Shown here in pieces: positions 22,926 through 31,689 of a DNA stretch of 36,579 bases (position 1 is the stretch's first letter; each line of letters starts with the position of its first letter). A program made the translations under genes and the position numbers. The stretch is from the NCBI GenBank assembly GCA_003576905.1, contig QEVG01000040.1, forward strand, positions 1 through 36,579. Direction: 5' to 3'. The notes beneath the pieces were generated by a model, which was not told the origin of the DNA, searched no databases, and saw only the letters and a program-made list of their open reading frames with translations. Source of the DNA: Planctomycetota bacterium (GTDB lineage Bacteria; Planctomycetota; Phycisphaerae; UBA1845; UTPLA1).

Positions 22926-25016
22926 ATGAGCGCGTCGCCCCTGGCCCTGCTTAGAAACGTTGGAATCTCCGCCCATATCGACTCGGGCAAGACCACGCTG
23001 ACCGAGCGTATCCTCTACTACGCCGGTCGCATCCACAAGATTCAGGAGGTCAAGGGCAAGGACGGCGACGGCGCCACCATGGACTACATGGAGCTCGAAA
23101 AGGAGCGCGGCATCACCATCACCAGCGCCGCCACCCAGGTCCAGTGGGAAGACTCGCTTATCAACATCATCGACACCCCCGGCCACGTCGACTTCACCGT
23201 CGAGGTCGAGCGATCCCTGCGCGTGCTCGACGGGGCGATTCTCGTCCTCTGCGGCGTCGCCGGCGTTCAGTCGCAGTCGATCACCGTCGACCGCCAGATG
23301 AAACGCTACCGCGTCCCGCGCATCTGCTTCATCAACAAGCTCGACCGCCAAGGCGCCGATCCCGTCAACGTCATCAAGGGCCTTGAGGAAAAGCTCGGCC
23401 TGACGACCATCCAGATGCAGCTTCCCATCGGCCTCGGCAACGACCTTCAGGGCATCATCGACCTCGTCCGAATGCAGGCCGCGTTCTTCGACGGCGAAAA
23501 AGGCGAACGCGTCCGCTGGGAGAAAATCCCCGACAACCTCCTCGACGAGGCGAAAAACGCCCGCACCGGCATGCTCGACGCCCTCAGCCTCTACGACGAC
23601 GAACTCCTCGCCATCATGCTCGAGGAAAAGCCCGTCCCCGAAGACCTGATCCACGCGGTCGTCCGACGCGGAACAATCGCCGGCGATCTCGCCCCCGTCC
23701 TGATGGGCTCCGCATACAAGAACAAGGGCGTACAGCTCCTCCTCGACGCCATGGTCCGCTACCTGCCCAGCCCCCTCGACCGCGAGATCTTCGCCTACGA
23801 CGTCGATAACGGCGAAGCCGAAGTGCCGCTCGAGCCCAATCCGGATGCCCCCTTTGTCGGCCTCGCGTTCAAGCTCGTCGACGAGACCTTCGGCCAGCTC
23901 ACCTACATGCGAATCTACCAGGGCAAGATGGTCCGCGGCGAACGCTACGTGAACAGCCGCACGCGGAAGCCCGCCCGCTTCGGCCGCATCCTCCGCATGC
24001 ACGCCAACGACCGCGAAGACATCGAAACCGCCGGGGCCGGCGACATCGTCGCCGTCGTCGGTATCGACTGCGTCTCCGGCGACACTTTCTGCTCCGACGG
24101 CGCGAACTACACGCTCGAGTCCATGCACGTCATGGACCCGGTCATCTCGCTCGCCGTCTCACCGGCCAAGACCGCCGACCGCGACAAGTTCTCCAAGGCC
24201 CTTGGCCGATTCTCCAAGGAAGACCCGACCTTCCACGTATCGAGCGACCCCGAGACGGGCGAGACGATCATCTCCGGCATGGGCGAACTGCATCTCGACG
24301 TGTACTGCGAGCGCATCCGGCGCGAGTACAAGGTCGAGCTCAACGTCGGTCAGCCGCGCGTCAGCTACCGCGAATCGCCCTCCCAGACCGTCCCCTACAA
24401 CTACAAGCACAGAAAACAGACCGGCGGTTCGGGCCAGTACGCGCATGTCGTGGGAACCCTGGAACCGCTCCCCGAGGAGCACGAGACCGGCTACGAGTTT
24501 GAAAACAAGGTCTTCGGCGGACGCATCCCGACCGAGTACATCCCCTCGGTCGACAAGGGCTTTCAGTCCATGCTCGGCAAGGGACCGCTGGCCGGCTACC
24601 AGATCACCGGCGTCAAGATGATCCTCGAAGACGGTTCCAGCCACGCCGTGGACTCCTCCGACATGGCCTTCCAGATCTGCGCGCGAGACGCCTTCCGAGA
24701 GGCCTTCCTGGCCAGCAAGCCCGTCCTGCTCGAACCGATCATGAAGGTCCAGGTCGAAACGCCGTCCGAGTTTCAGGGCTCCATCATCGGAGACCTCTCC
24801 AGCCGCCGCGGCCTCGTCCTGGCCACGGAAAACCGCGGCCCGCTGACCGTCATCGACGCCGAGGTGCCGCTGGCCCGAATGTTCGGCTACGCCACCGACG
24901 TCCGTTCGATGTCGCAGGGCAAGGCCTCGTTCACGATGGAGTTCCTCAAGTACAAGCGCGTCCCGAATGCGATCCAGCAGGAGATCATCGAGGCGGCGAA
25001 GAAGAGCAAGAAGTAA
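22926..25016 (+). CDS. fusA: Elongation factor G, spdEFG1 / mitochondrial-EFG1-like type
   Basis: EF-G is the GTPase that drives tRNA-mRNA translocation. ATG 22926 gives 696 aa; AAGGTG lies 5 nt upstream and the residues after it align with EF-G N-termini. In-frame ATGs at 22863 and 22881 would add a non-family tail. The GTPase domain has [16 protein letters not shown], the [11 protein letters not shown] switch, DTPGHVDF and FINKLDR. Domains II-V follow: [48 protein letters not shown], and the C-terminal [18 protein letters not shown] in place of the common HIDAGKTT and [18 protein letters not shown] are features I associate with spdEFG1, the group closest to mitochondrial EFG1, which is specialised for translocation in organisms with a second EF-G. 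That subgroup call is from motif memory and needs a tree. Confidence 0.95.
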   Translation: MSASPLALLRNVGISAHIDSGKTTLTERILYYAGRIHKIQEVKGKDGDGATMDYMELEKERGITITSAATQVQWEDSLINIIDTPGHVDFTVEVERSLRVLDGAILVLCGVAGVQSQSITVDRQMKRYRVPRICFINKLDRQGADPVNVIKGLEEKLGLTTIQMQLPIGLGNDLQGIIDLVRMQAAFFDGEKGERVRWEKIPDNLLDEAKNARTGMLDALSLYDDELLAIMLEEKPVPEDLIHAVVRRGTIAGDLAPVLMGSAYKNKGVQLLLDAMVRYLPSPLDREIFAYDVDNGEAEVPLEPNPDAPFVGLAFKLVDETFGQLTYMRIYQGKMVRGERYVNSRTRKPARFGRILRMHANDREDIETAGAGDIVAVVGIDCVSGDTFCSDGANYTLESMHVMDPVISLAVSPAKTADRDKFSKALGRFSKEDPTFHVSSDPETGETIISGMGELHLDVYCERIRREYKVELNVGQPRVSYRESPSQTVPYNYKHRKQTGGSGQYAHVVGTLEPLPEEHETGYEFENKVFGGRIPTEYIPSVDKGFQSMLGKGPLAGYQITGVKMILEDGSSHAVDSSDMAFQICARDAFREAFLASKPVLLEPIMKVQVETPSEFQGSIIGDLSSRRGLVLATENRGPLTVIDAEVPLARMFGYATDVRSMSQGKASFTMEFLKYKRVPNAIQQEIIEAAKKSKK

Positions 25017-25123
25017 GACAGGCGTACCGCGTCGAAATGGTTTGCCCCGCGCCCTCCCGGGCCGCGCGACCCCGACGCGAATGCGATTCATCAATCCAAA
25101 TACGACCCTCCGGAGGTCTCATC

Positions 25124-25840
25124 ATGCACGAAAGATTCAGCGACCGCGCCCGACGCGCTCTGGCACTTGCAAACCTCGAAGCCATTCGGCTCCACCATGA
25201 AAATCTGGCCCCGGTCCACGTCATGCTGGGCATTCTCAGCATCGGCGACTGCGTCGGCGTGCTTTCCCTGCGAAACATGGACGTGGACGTGGACTCGATC
25301 CGCGAGGAACTCAACAAGCGCGTCGAGCCCGGCCACAAGGAACTTCATCAGACCAAGATGGCCCAGAGCGCCGAGACGCGCCAGATCATCGCCTTCGCCA
25401 TCGAAGAGGCCCGGAAGCTCGGTCACAAGTACGTCGGCACCGAGCACCTCCTCCTCGGCACCCTCCGCGAAGGGAAGAACGTCGCCGCCCTGGCCCTCAC
25501 CGCCCGAAACGTCAAGATTGAAGCCCTGCGCGAGGAAATCCTCACCCTCCTCCGATCCAGCACCGACGAAAACCACACGCCCACCGCCGCCGGCCATGAC
25601 AGCCACGAGTGGATTCACCAGCAGGAACTCGCCAAGGCCTTCCGCTCGCCCAAGTTCTGGCATCGGCTCATCCTCGCGGTCGACTCGGCCAACCGGCTCG
25701 GCCACGGCGAGATCAAGGACGAACACCTTCTCCTCGCCCTGCTACGCGAACCGGACGGTTTCGTCACGCAGATGCTCGCAGAGAAGGGCGTCACGCTCGA
25801 CTGGGTCCGCGACCGGATCACGCGCGCCTCGGCGATCTGA
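25124..25840 (+). CDS. Clp_N-repeat protein without ATPase domain
   Basis: ATG 25124 has a clean CGGAGG ribosome site 7 nt upstream; the product is 238 aa. Residues 1-70 (MHERFSDRARRALALANLEA) and 76-150 (TRQIIAFAIEEARKLGHKYV, then GTEHLLLGTLREG) form the double Clp_N repeat found at the N-terminus of ClpC/ClpA. A third, shorter copy follows at about 170-238 (LAVDSANRLGHGEIKDEHLL and LALLREPDGF). No Walker motifs follow, so this is not a truncated unfoldase with a broken remainder but a complete stand-alone protein. Such proteins may work as adaptors or substrate-binding factors for ClpC. It lies 107 bp after EF-G on the same strand and may be read through from it. Confidence 0.88.
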   Translation: MHERFSDRARRALALANLEAIRLHHENLAPVHVMLGILSIGDCVGVLSLRNMDVDVDSIREELNKRVEPGHKELHQTKMAQSAETRQIIAFAIEEARKLGHKYVGTEHLLLGTLREGKNVAALALTARNVKIEALREEILTLLRSSTDENHTPTAAGHDSHEWIHQQELAKAFRSPKFWHRLILAVDSANRLGHGEIKDEHLLLALLREPDGFVTQMLAEKGVTLDWVRDRITRASAI

Positions 25841-25936
25841 CGCGCGATCCTCCCCACCGACCGTTACACAGCCCACGGATGACCGCCCCGCACCGCCCAA
25901 AGTGCCGCGGCTCACCCGGCCGCCGCGCGCAGAGAT

Positions 25937-28681
25937 TTACCCCGTGCTCTGCATGGCGGCCGCGATGCCGTTGATGCTTCTCTGAATCAGCAGCCCCAGG
26001 TGCCCTCGCCGGTCGCCCTCCGCCTCGCGGAACCGCCGGAGCAACTCCACCTGAAGCAGATTCAGCACGTCCGTCGCCGGATTGCGCGCCGCGATCAACG
26101 CCTGAATCACACGATTGTTATCGAGGATGCGCGATTGCCCCGTAATCGCCAGAATCGCCCGCTCGGTCCGAGTGAACTCGTCGCGAATCCTCCGGTGAAC
26201 CGCCGCCAGCGCCGGATCGGCCCCGACGTACAGTCCCGCCGCCGCCATCCGCGCGCGGGCCAGCTCCTGCTGGCCGTTGTCCACCACCGTTCGGAAAAAC
26301 TCCCACTCCACGTACAGCCTCGAAAGCTGCCCCGCCATGTCCGGCCGCTCACGGCCGAGCGATTCCACCGCTGACCCGACACCGTACCAGCCGGGCACCG
26401 TGTACCGCATCTGCGTCCACGCGAAGACCCACGGGATCGCCCTCAGATTCTCAAACGTCAGGCTCCCGGCGCTGCGCGACACCGGCCGCGAAGCGATCGG
26501 CAGCCCCGCGATGTGCTCGATCGGCGACACGGCGCAGAACCAGTCCCAGAAAGCCGGGTCCCCGATCAATTCCCGGTAGGCCGCCATGGAGCGCCGGGAC
26601 AGCTCGTCCATGATCTCAACGCGCGCCTCGCGCGTGACCTGCGCCGGCCCGGCCGGTCCCGCCGCGCCAGGCTCCGCAGGTTGCGAGCCGGCCCGCGCGG
26701 TTCCGATCAGCATGGCATTGATGATCTGTTCGAGATGCCGATGCGTGATCTGCGGCAGACCGTACCGGAACGAAACCACCTCACCCTGTTCCGTGAAGCG
26801 GATGCGCCCGTTGCGGCACTCCGGCGGCGATGAGAGGATCGCACGGTTGGCGCGGCCCCCGCCGCGGCCGATCGTCCCGCCCCGGCCATGAAACAGCCGC
26901 AGCGAAATGCCCGCCCCGTTGCACATGCGCGCAATGTCCGACTGCGCCTTCTGCAAGGCCCAGTTCGACATCCAGTACCCGCCGTCCTTGTTGCTGTCGG
27001 AATACCCGAGCATCACCTCCTGAAAGTCCCGGCGGCCACGCAGGTGTGCCCGGTAGGCCCGGGATGCGAGCATCCCGCGCAGAAGCTCGGGCGCCCGCTC
27101 CAAGTCCTGAACCGTTTCCACGAGCGGCGCAACGTCGAGCACTCCCGCGGGCGCGCCGCCGACCATTGTCCACAGCCCCGCCTCCTTCATCAGCAGCAGG
27201 ACTTCGAGGACGTCGCTCACTTCGTGAGTCATGCTGACGACGTACCCCCCGACCGATTCCCGATCGAGGGCGATGGCCGACCCGAGCACGTCGAAGACTT
27301 CGAGAATCCGCCGCGTCTCGTCCGAGAGTGCCGTCGAGGGGCCGTGCAGTGGCCGCGGCGTCGAGAGCTCGCGCTCGAGAACTTCCAGCCGCCGGGCCTC
27401 GTCCAGCCCCGCATAGTCCGGGCAGATCGCCGCGAGCCGCAGCAGTTCCGCGACCGCGGCCGCGTGGCTGTCGCTGTGCCGACGCACGTCCATCGCCGCG
27501 AGACTGAATCGAAACGTCCGAGCCCGGCGCTCCAGCCGTGCAAGCCGGCCCTTGCGGGCGAGCGTCGCAAGTCCGGCCTCCGCGAGCAGGCCGTGAAACT
27601 TCTCGATGTCGTCGATGAATTGCGGCGCGGTGTAGGCCGAATCGTCGCCAAGAGCGAGGCGAAGCAGGCCGATCATCTGGGCGACGCGGTGCCGAAACGG
27701 TTCATAGGCCAGGTACCGCAGCATGTCCGGCGGAATCGTCACGCGCGGCGCGTCGCGGGCGATCAGCGCGGCGATGCCCGGGGGCGCCGAGGCATGGCGA
27801 TCGGAGATGCTCAGTTCGTTGAAGATCTCCTCGAGCGCCTGAATGTGAAGCTGAATCGCCGTGCGGCGGTGAAGCCGCAGGGCTTCGCGTGTGACATCCG
27901 GAGTGACATTCGGGTTTCCATCCGCGTCTCCGCCGATCCATGTCCGGTAGCGCAGAAATGTCGGCAGAGTCCCGCGCCAGTCGTAATGGCTTTCGAGCGC
28001 CGCCTCAAGGTCCTCGTACAACAGCGGGACCGTCTCCCAGATGGACGACGCCAGAAAGTGCAGCCCGCTGCGCACTTCGTCGACAATCGTCGGGCGCTCG
28101 GTGCGAATGTCCTCCGTCACGTGCAGTATCAGCACCAGCGCGCCGAGGTCCGACAGACACCGCCGCCGCTCGCCGCGCGACAGCGCCGGGTCATCCAGCG
28201 AGAGCAGATTGTCCGCGATGGCCTTCTGTTTCCGCAGGATCGTCCGCCGACGGGCCTCGGTCGGGTGCGCTGTGAGCGTCGGCTGCACGTCCAGCCTTGC
28301 AATAACCTCCAGAACATCCTCAATCGTCAGGCCCTGCGCCCGGAGTTGCCCCACGGCATGGGAGATGGACTCGGCCCGCGGCGCGGCGTCCGTCGCCTCC
28401 CGCTCGCGCTGGCGGTTCACCCGGATGATCTCGCATTTCTCTGCCTGATTGAGCAAATGAAACTGGAGGGTGACCGAGTTGAGCAGGCGGTCGATTTCCG
28501 CGTCGGACAGGACGCGCGTTCGTGCCGCCAGCGAGGCGGCGGCCGCCGGTTCTTCCAGCCCGCCCGAAGCGCACGCGCTGCGAAGCCCGGACAGCGTCTC
28601 CATGTGCCCCGCCCCCTCGCGCTCGGTGATGATCGCGTCGAGCAGGCTGCCGAGCAATTGGATGTCCCTGTCCATCGCCAT
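25937..28681 (-). CDS. ppc: Phosphoenolpyruvate carboxylase
   Basis: The enzyme carboxylates phosphoenolpyruvate with bicarbonate to oxaloacetate, replenishing the TCA cycle. The 914-aa product is full length. It shows the catalytic-His motif LTAHPTEARRRTILRKQ (His near residue 139), RTWIGGDADGNPNVT, the signature MLGYSDSNKDGGYWMSNW, the Gly-rich loop LFHGRGGTIGRGGG, and VFAWTQMRYTVPGWYGVGSA. The C-terminus ends in a STG, similar to the NTG end that lies in the active or regulatory site of other PEP carboxylases. AAAGGGAG lies about 10 nt before ATG. It is monocistronic here: a convergent gene follows at 96 bp and the esterase gene is divergent across an 85-bp gap that must hold both promoters. 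Confidence 0.97.
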   Translation of the reverse strand: MAMDRDIQLLGSLLDAIITEREGAGHMETLSGLRSACASGGLEEPAAAASLAARTRVLSDAEIDRLLNSVTLQFHLLNQAEKCEIIRVNRQREREATDAAPRAESISHAVGQLRAQGLTIEDVLEVIARLDVQPTLTAHPTEARRRTILRKQKAIADNLLSLDDPALSRGERRRCLSDLGALVLILHVTEDIRTERPTIVDEVRSGLHFLASSIWETVPLLYEDLEAALESHYDWRGTLPTFLRYRTWIGGDADGNPNVTPDVTREALRLHRRTAIQLHIQALEEIFNELSISDRHASAPPGIAALIARDAPRVTIPPDMLRYLAYEPFRHRVAQMIGLLRLALGDDSAYTAPQFIDDIEKFHGLLAEAGLATLARKGRLARLERRARTFRFSLAAMDVRRHSDSHAAAVAELLRLAAICPDYAGLDEARRLEVLERELSTPRPLHGPSTALSDETRRILEVFDVLGSAIALDRESVGGYVVSMTHEVSDVLEVLLLMKEAGLWTMVGGAPAGVLDVAPLVETVQDLERAPELLRGMLASRAYRAHLRGRRDFQEVMLGYSDSNKDGGYWMSNWALQKAQSDIARMCNGAGISLRLFHGRGGTIGRGGGRANRAILSSPPECRNGRIRFTEQGEVVSFRYGLPQITHRHLEQIINAMLIGTARAGSQPAEPGAAGPAGPAQVTREARVEIMDELSRRSMAAYRELIGDPAFWDWFCAVSPIEHIAGLPIASRPVSRSAGSLTFENLRAIPWVFAWTQMRYTVPGWYGVGSAVESLGRERPDMAGQLSRLYVEWEFFRTVVDNGQQELARARMAAAGLYVGADPALAAVHRRIRDEFTRTERAILAITGQSRILDNNRVIQALIAARNPATDVLNLLQVELLRRFREAEGDRRGHLGLLIQRSINGIAAAMQSTG

Positions 28682-28766
28682 CGCGCGGCGTCTCCCTTTT
28701 CGCCTTGTTGTCGCACCCGCGACAGTTTAACGTCTCCCCCGATTTTCACACCCGGAGGTTCGCGGC

Positions 28767-30332
28767 ATGAAGCGCTTCTCTGGTTCACGAAGTTTCCTCG
28801 GCACGGCGGCCGCGCTGTACCTCGCCCTTGCGCCGATGCCGCTATGCGCGCGCGCCGGCGACGACGGCGCGACCGCTGCATTCGAGGTCCGTTTCGCGGT
28901 GCGCCTCCGCGCCGAACCCTTCACCGGCCGGGTGCTTCTCTTTCTGAACTCCGATACCCAGGGCGAACCTCGACTCAAGTCCGGCTGGACCAGCCGCCAG
29001 CCGCTCTTCAGTCAGGATGTCCGCGACTGGAAGCCCGACACCCCGCTTCGCCTCGACCGCCTTCGCGGATTTCCCGTTTCGCTCCGCGACGTTCCGCCCG
29101 GCAGGTACGCCGTCCAGGCCGTGATGCACGTCAACCCCGACCTGCCTCACTCCGGAGACGCGCCGGGCAATCTCTACTCCGCGCCGCTCCTCCTCGAATT
29201 CGATCCCAAACGTGGCGGGCCGCATCGTATCGATATCGAGCACCGCGTCACGACGTCCCCCGCCGAGACCGACACCGAACTGGAGCGGACGGTCTCCATC
29301 CGCAGCGCCTGCCTCTCCCGGTTTCATGGCCGAGACGTACTTCTGCGCTGCCGCGTCCAACTTCCCGACGACTACCCCAGCGAACCGAGCCGCCGCTTTC
29401 CGGCAATCTACTCGATTCCAGGCTTCGGCGGCGACGAGCGCGAGGCCCTTCGCTATCTCCGATTCCTCGGAGCGCCGACCACACCCGTCGTCCGTGTCGG
29501 GCTCGCCGGAATGTGTGCCCTCGGCCATCATGCCTGGGCCGACTCGGCCAACAACGGCCCCTGGGGACAGGCGCTCGTCGAAGAACTGATTCCCCATCTC
29601 GAAAAGGAGCTCCGCCTCATCCCCGAACCGTGGGCGCGCCTGTTGACCGGGCACTCCTCTGGGGGCTGGAGCAGCCTGTGGGTGCAGATCAGCCACCCGG
29701 ACTATTTCGGCGGGGTCTGGGCCACCTCGCCCGACTCAGTGGACTTTCACGACTTTTCCGGGATCAACCTGTACGATCCTGCTTCCAATTTCTACAGGAG
29801 TGCAGACAGCCGGCCGCGCCCCATCATGCGCCGAGGAAACGACATCGTCCTGAAACTCGAGGACTTCGCCCGCATGGAGGACGTAATCGGGCCCGGCGGC
29901 CAGCTCGGCTCCTTCGAGGCGGTCTTCGGCCCGCGCGGACCCGACGGACGTCCCCGGCGTCTCTGGGACCGCGACTCCGGGGCGATCGATCCCGAAACCG
30001 TCGCGCATTGGCGTCGCTATGACATCGTCGACAGGCTCCGGCGGGATTGGGCGCTCCTGGGTCCGAAGCTGGCGGGCAAGATCACCGTCATCATGGGCGA
30101 GGAGGACAACTTTTTTCTCGAAGGGGCCACCCGGCGGCTGAAGTCCGCCCTTCAGGAACTCGGCAGCGATGCCCGCATCATCCTCGTTCCCGGCTGCGAC
30201 CACGGCTCGATCCTGGTTTCCGAACCCGCCCGGCGCATGATCGAGGAGATGTGCGCAAAGGCCCGATCGGCGACGCTGTCGAATCGCCCCCGCTCCGGCA
30301 GCGACGGCCGCCCCGCGCCCGGCGGACCATAG
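28767..30332 (+). CDS. Secreted alpha/beta-hydrolase of the esterase D (Fes-like) family
   Basis: The 521-aa product starts with a signal peptide (FLGTAAALYLALAPMPLCARA) behind a CGGAGG ribosome site 8 nt from ATG. Residues about 30-175 form a beta-rich N-terminal domain seen before the catalytic domain in some esterases. Residues about 190-490 are an esterase-D/enterobactin-esterase-like alpha/beta hydrolase: YSIPGFGG oxyanion region, nucleophile in TGHSSGGWSS (Ser near residue 297), likely Asp in GEEDNFFLEG and His in PGCDHGSIL. It probably cleaves esters in the periplasm; the substrate is unknown. It is divergent from ppc. A Ser/Arg/Pro-rich tail of about 20 residues ends the protein. Confidence 0.88.
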   Translation: MKRFSGSRSFLGTAAALYLALAPMPLCARAGDDGATAAFEVRFAVRLRAEPFTGRVLLFLNSDTQGEPRLKSGWTSRQPLFSQDVRDWKPDTPLRLDRLRGFPVSLRDVPPGRYAVQAVMHVNPDLPHSGDAPGNLYSAPLLLEFDPKRGGPHRIDIEHRVTTSPAETDTELERTVSIRSACLSRFHGRDVLLRCRVQLPDDYPSEPSRRFPAIYSIPGFGGDEREALRYLRFLGAPTTPVVRVGLAGMCALGHHAWADSANNGPWGQALVEELIPHLEKELRLIPEPWARLLTGHSSGGWSSLWVQISHPDYFGGVWATSPDSVDFHDFSGINLYDPASNFYRSADSRPRPIMRRGNDIVLKLEDFARMEDVIGPGGQLGSFEAVFGPRGPDGRPRRLWDRDSGAIDPETVAHWRRYDIVDRLRRDWALLGPKLAGKITVIMGEEDNFFLEGATRRLKSALQELGSDARIILVPGCDHGSILVSEPARRMIEEMCAKARSATLSNRPRSGSDGRPAPGGP

Positions 30333-30429
30333 ACGACTGCCCCGTCGTCAGTGCGGAGCCGGTGGGCAATTGGCGCGTATGTACAGGTCCCGGCCCCGTC
30401 GCGCGACCGAGCCTACGTCGTCGCGCGGC

Positions 30430-30457
30430 TTGAGAAGGCCCCCCGCATCCCTACAAT
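30430..30457 (+). promoter_or_regulatory. Sigma70-type promoter of the methyltransferase gene
   Basis: TTGAGA (30430-30435) and TACAAT (30452-30457) are 16 bp apart. Initiation near 30464 gives a leader of about 40 nt to ATG 30504. It lies in the 171-bp gap after the esterase gene and supports the short start over ATG 30351, which lies upstream of it. Confidence 0.55.
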
Positions 30458-30503
30458 ACCCCGCTCTGATCGTTTGACGAACCGGTTAGCGAGCCAGAAC
30501 CTG

Positions 30504-31307
30504 ATGTCGCAGCAGAACCTCGATGTCTTCTACGAGCCGAATCTCAGGCTGACCCGCGCCTACGGGCTCCTGGGCTATAACGCTGGCTACGCCGAAGTCG
30601 TCGGCCGCGATTCGTTTGACCAGCATCAGAAAGACTTGGTTTGGCGGCTCCTGGGGGACGTCCGCATCGGCCCTGAAAGCACGGTGATCGACGTGGGGTG
30701 CGGGATCGGCGGTCCGAGCGGCTGGATCTTCGATCGCTACGGGCCGGCGCGGCTGATCGGCGTGGAGTATTGCCCGACCAGCGTGCGTGCCGCCGAGCAG
30801 CGCTGGGCCGGCCAGGTACGTCGGCCCTACTTTCTTCAGGGGGATGCCCATCGCCTGCCCCTTGCCGACGAATCGGTCGATGTCATCTTCAACCTCGAGT
30901 CGGCCCTCCACTACGCCGACAAGCGGAAGTTCATCTCTGAATGCAAGCGGGTCCTCAAGCCCGGCGGGACGCTGTGCTTGGGCGATATCTGCACTGAACA
31001 CAGGCGATTCTTCGCCTTGATTGGGCTTCTGAACCGAATCCGCACGCAATTCAGCACGCACGCCTCCCTCTGGTCCGCCGCGAGGTACATCGACACCTTC
31101 GGCTCGCTGGGCCTGAGCCTCCTTCGCCACGAGGATGTCTCGCGGCAGTCCGCCGACTCCCTACACGACGGCCTGACCGACATCGGCCGGCGCGGATGGG
31201 GCGCCGCCCGCGGCTTCCGGGGGAGATTCTTCTACCTCTGTTTTGTCGAAAAGCTTTTGCGCCGCCGCTGGCTGACCTACGATCTGTTTGCCGTCGTCAA
31301 GAAATGA
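30504..31307 (+). CDS. Class I SAM-dependent methyltransferase
   Basis: The 267-aa product, from ATG 30504, has the methyltransferase_11 fold. Motif I is VIDVGCGIGGPSG, a VEYCPTSV acidic segment follows, then QGDAHRLPLADESVDVIFNL and the RVLKPGGTLCLGD post-III motif. The N-terminal FYEPNLRLTRAYGLLGYNAGYAEVVGR (split here only for reading) and a lysine/arginine-rich end resemble small-molecule methyltransferases of the sterol/tocopherol-like kind, but the substrate is not predictable. No Shine-Dalgarno is visible. A longer reading frame upstream is Arg-rich and lies before the promoter, so it is not used. A strong terminator follows 37 bp later. Confidence 0.87.
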   Translation: MSQQNLDVFYEPNLRLTRAYGLLGYNAGYAEVVGRDSFDQHQKDLVWRLLGDVRIGPESTVIDVGCGIGGPSGWIFDRYGPARLIGVEYCPTSVRAAEQRWAGQVRRPYFLQGDAHRLPLADESVDVIFNLESALHYADKRKFISECKRVLKPGGTLCLGDICTEHRRFFALIGLLNRIRTQFSTHASLWSAARYIDTFGSLGLSLLRHEDVSRQSADSLHDGLTDIGRRGWGAARGFRGRFFYLCFVEKLLRRRWLTYDLFAVVKK

Positions 31308-31344
31308 GGGCCCGGAAGGGCCGAGTCGGGTCGGCGAAAAAAAC

Positions 31345-31380
31345 AAAGTCCGCCAGGCCGTCTTTTGCCGGGCGGACTTT
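31345..31380. terminator. Bidirectional intrinsic terminator
   Basis: AAAGTCCGCC (31345-31354) and GGCGGACTTT (31371-31380) are perfect 10-bp arms around a 16-nt loop. T residues follow on the plus strand, and an A-rich run (from 31337) lies before the left arm, giving a T-rich tail on the minus strand. It can end both the plus-strand methyltransferase transcript and the minus-strand transcript of the small gene at 31429-31530. Confidence 0.88.
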
Positions 31381-31428
31381 TTACGCTCTTGGAGAGCGGA
31401 GTAACACTCGCAGTCGAGCGAAAGCCGA

Positions 31429-31530
31429 TTACAGGGCGATGAACCCCAAGGCCGCGAGCTCTGCGAGCCAAATCACCGCTCCAATGGGCCACACAAGGAT
31501 GATTCCAAGCAACCAAAGCCACTCGCTCAT
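31429..31530 (-). CDS. 33-residue hydrophobic membrane peptide, unknown function
   Basis: ATG 31530 has a strong ribosome site, AGAGGTG (complement of 31535-31541), and ends at TAA 31429. The product MSEWLWLLGIILVWPIGAVI-WLAELAALGFIAL (split here at residue 20) is one long hydrophobic stretch with two Trp pairs or near pairs, enough for one membrane helix with a Pro in the middle. A longer reading (from 31620) is possible but that upstream part is not preceded by a good ribosome site. It is isolated: a terminator of the preceding minus-strand operon (31644-31666) lies upstream and the bidirectional terminator (31345-31380) downstream. No family recognised. It could be a regulatory peptide, a membrane-stress protein or a type I toxin-like peptide; these are guesses. 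Confidence 0.75.
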   Translation of the reverse strand: MSEWLWLLGIILVWPIGAVIWLAELAALGFIAL

Positions 31531-31603
31531 GTTACACCTCTCAAAAAAGTACATTCCGGCAGCCACATGGCTACCCGTACATGTGCGCGAAATCCTAACA
31601 AGG

Positions 31604-31609
31604 AGTATA
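31604..31609 (-). promoter_or_regulatory. Possible -10 hexamer for the 33-aa gene
   Basis: TATACT on the minus strand (complement of 31604-31609) would start a transcript near 31597 with a leader of about 67 nt. The leader contains a 6-bp hairpin CACATG...CATGTG (31564-31585). The -35 region is weak (GGTTAA at 17 bp). Confidence 0.4.
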
Positions 31610-31643
31610 TCGGTCCGCAAGCCTCATTAACCCCAGTTCCAGT

Positions 31644-31666
31644 AAAAAAAGGCGATGATTATCGCC
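31644..31666 (-). terminator. Intrinsic terminator of the dehydrogenase operon
   Basis: On the minus strand GGCGAT-AATC-ATCGCC (complement of 31651-31666) is followed by seven T (complement of 31644-31650). It stands 24 bp after the E2 stop codon, in the right place and orientation to end the E1alpha-E1beta-E2 transcript. Confidence 0.85.
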
Positions 31667-31689
31667 CCGCCCCTGCCCGGACGGCACCG

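Noticed and set aside
26888-30022. 1044-residue plus-strand open frame opposite ppc
   Set aside because: It is the antisense of PEP carboxylase, continues out of frame through the esterase gene, and matches no family.
31381-31640. Antisense RNA forming a type I toxin-antitoxin pair with the 33-aa peptide
   Set aside because: No convincing plus-strand promoter was found in this interval, so only the peptide gene is reported.
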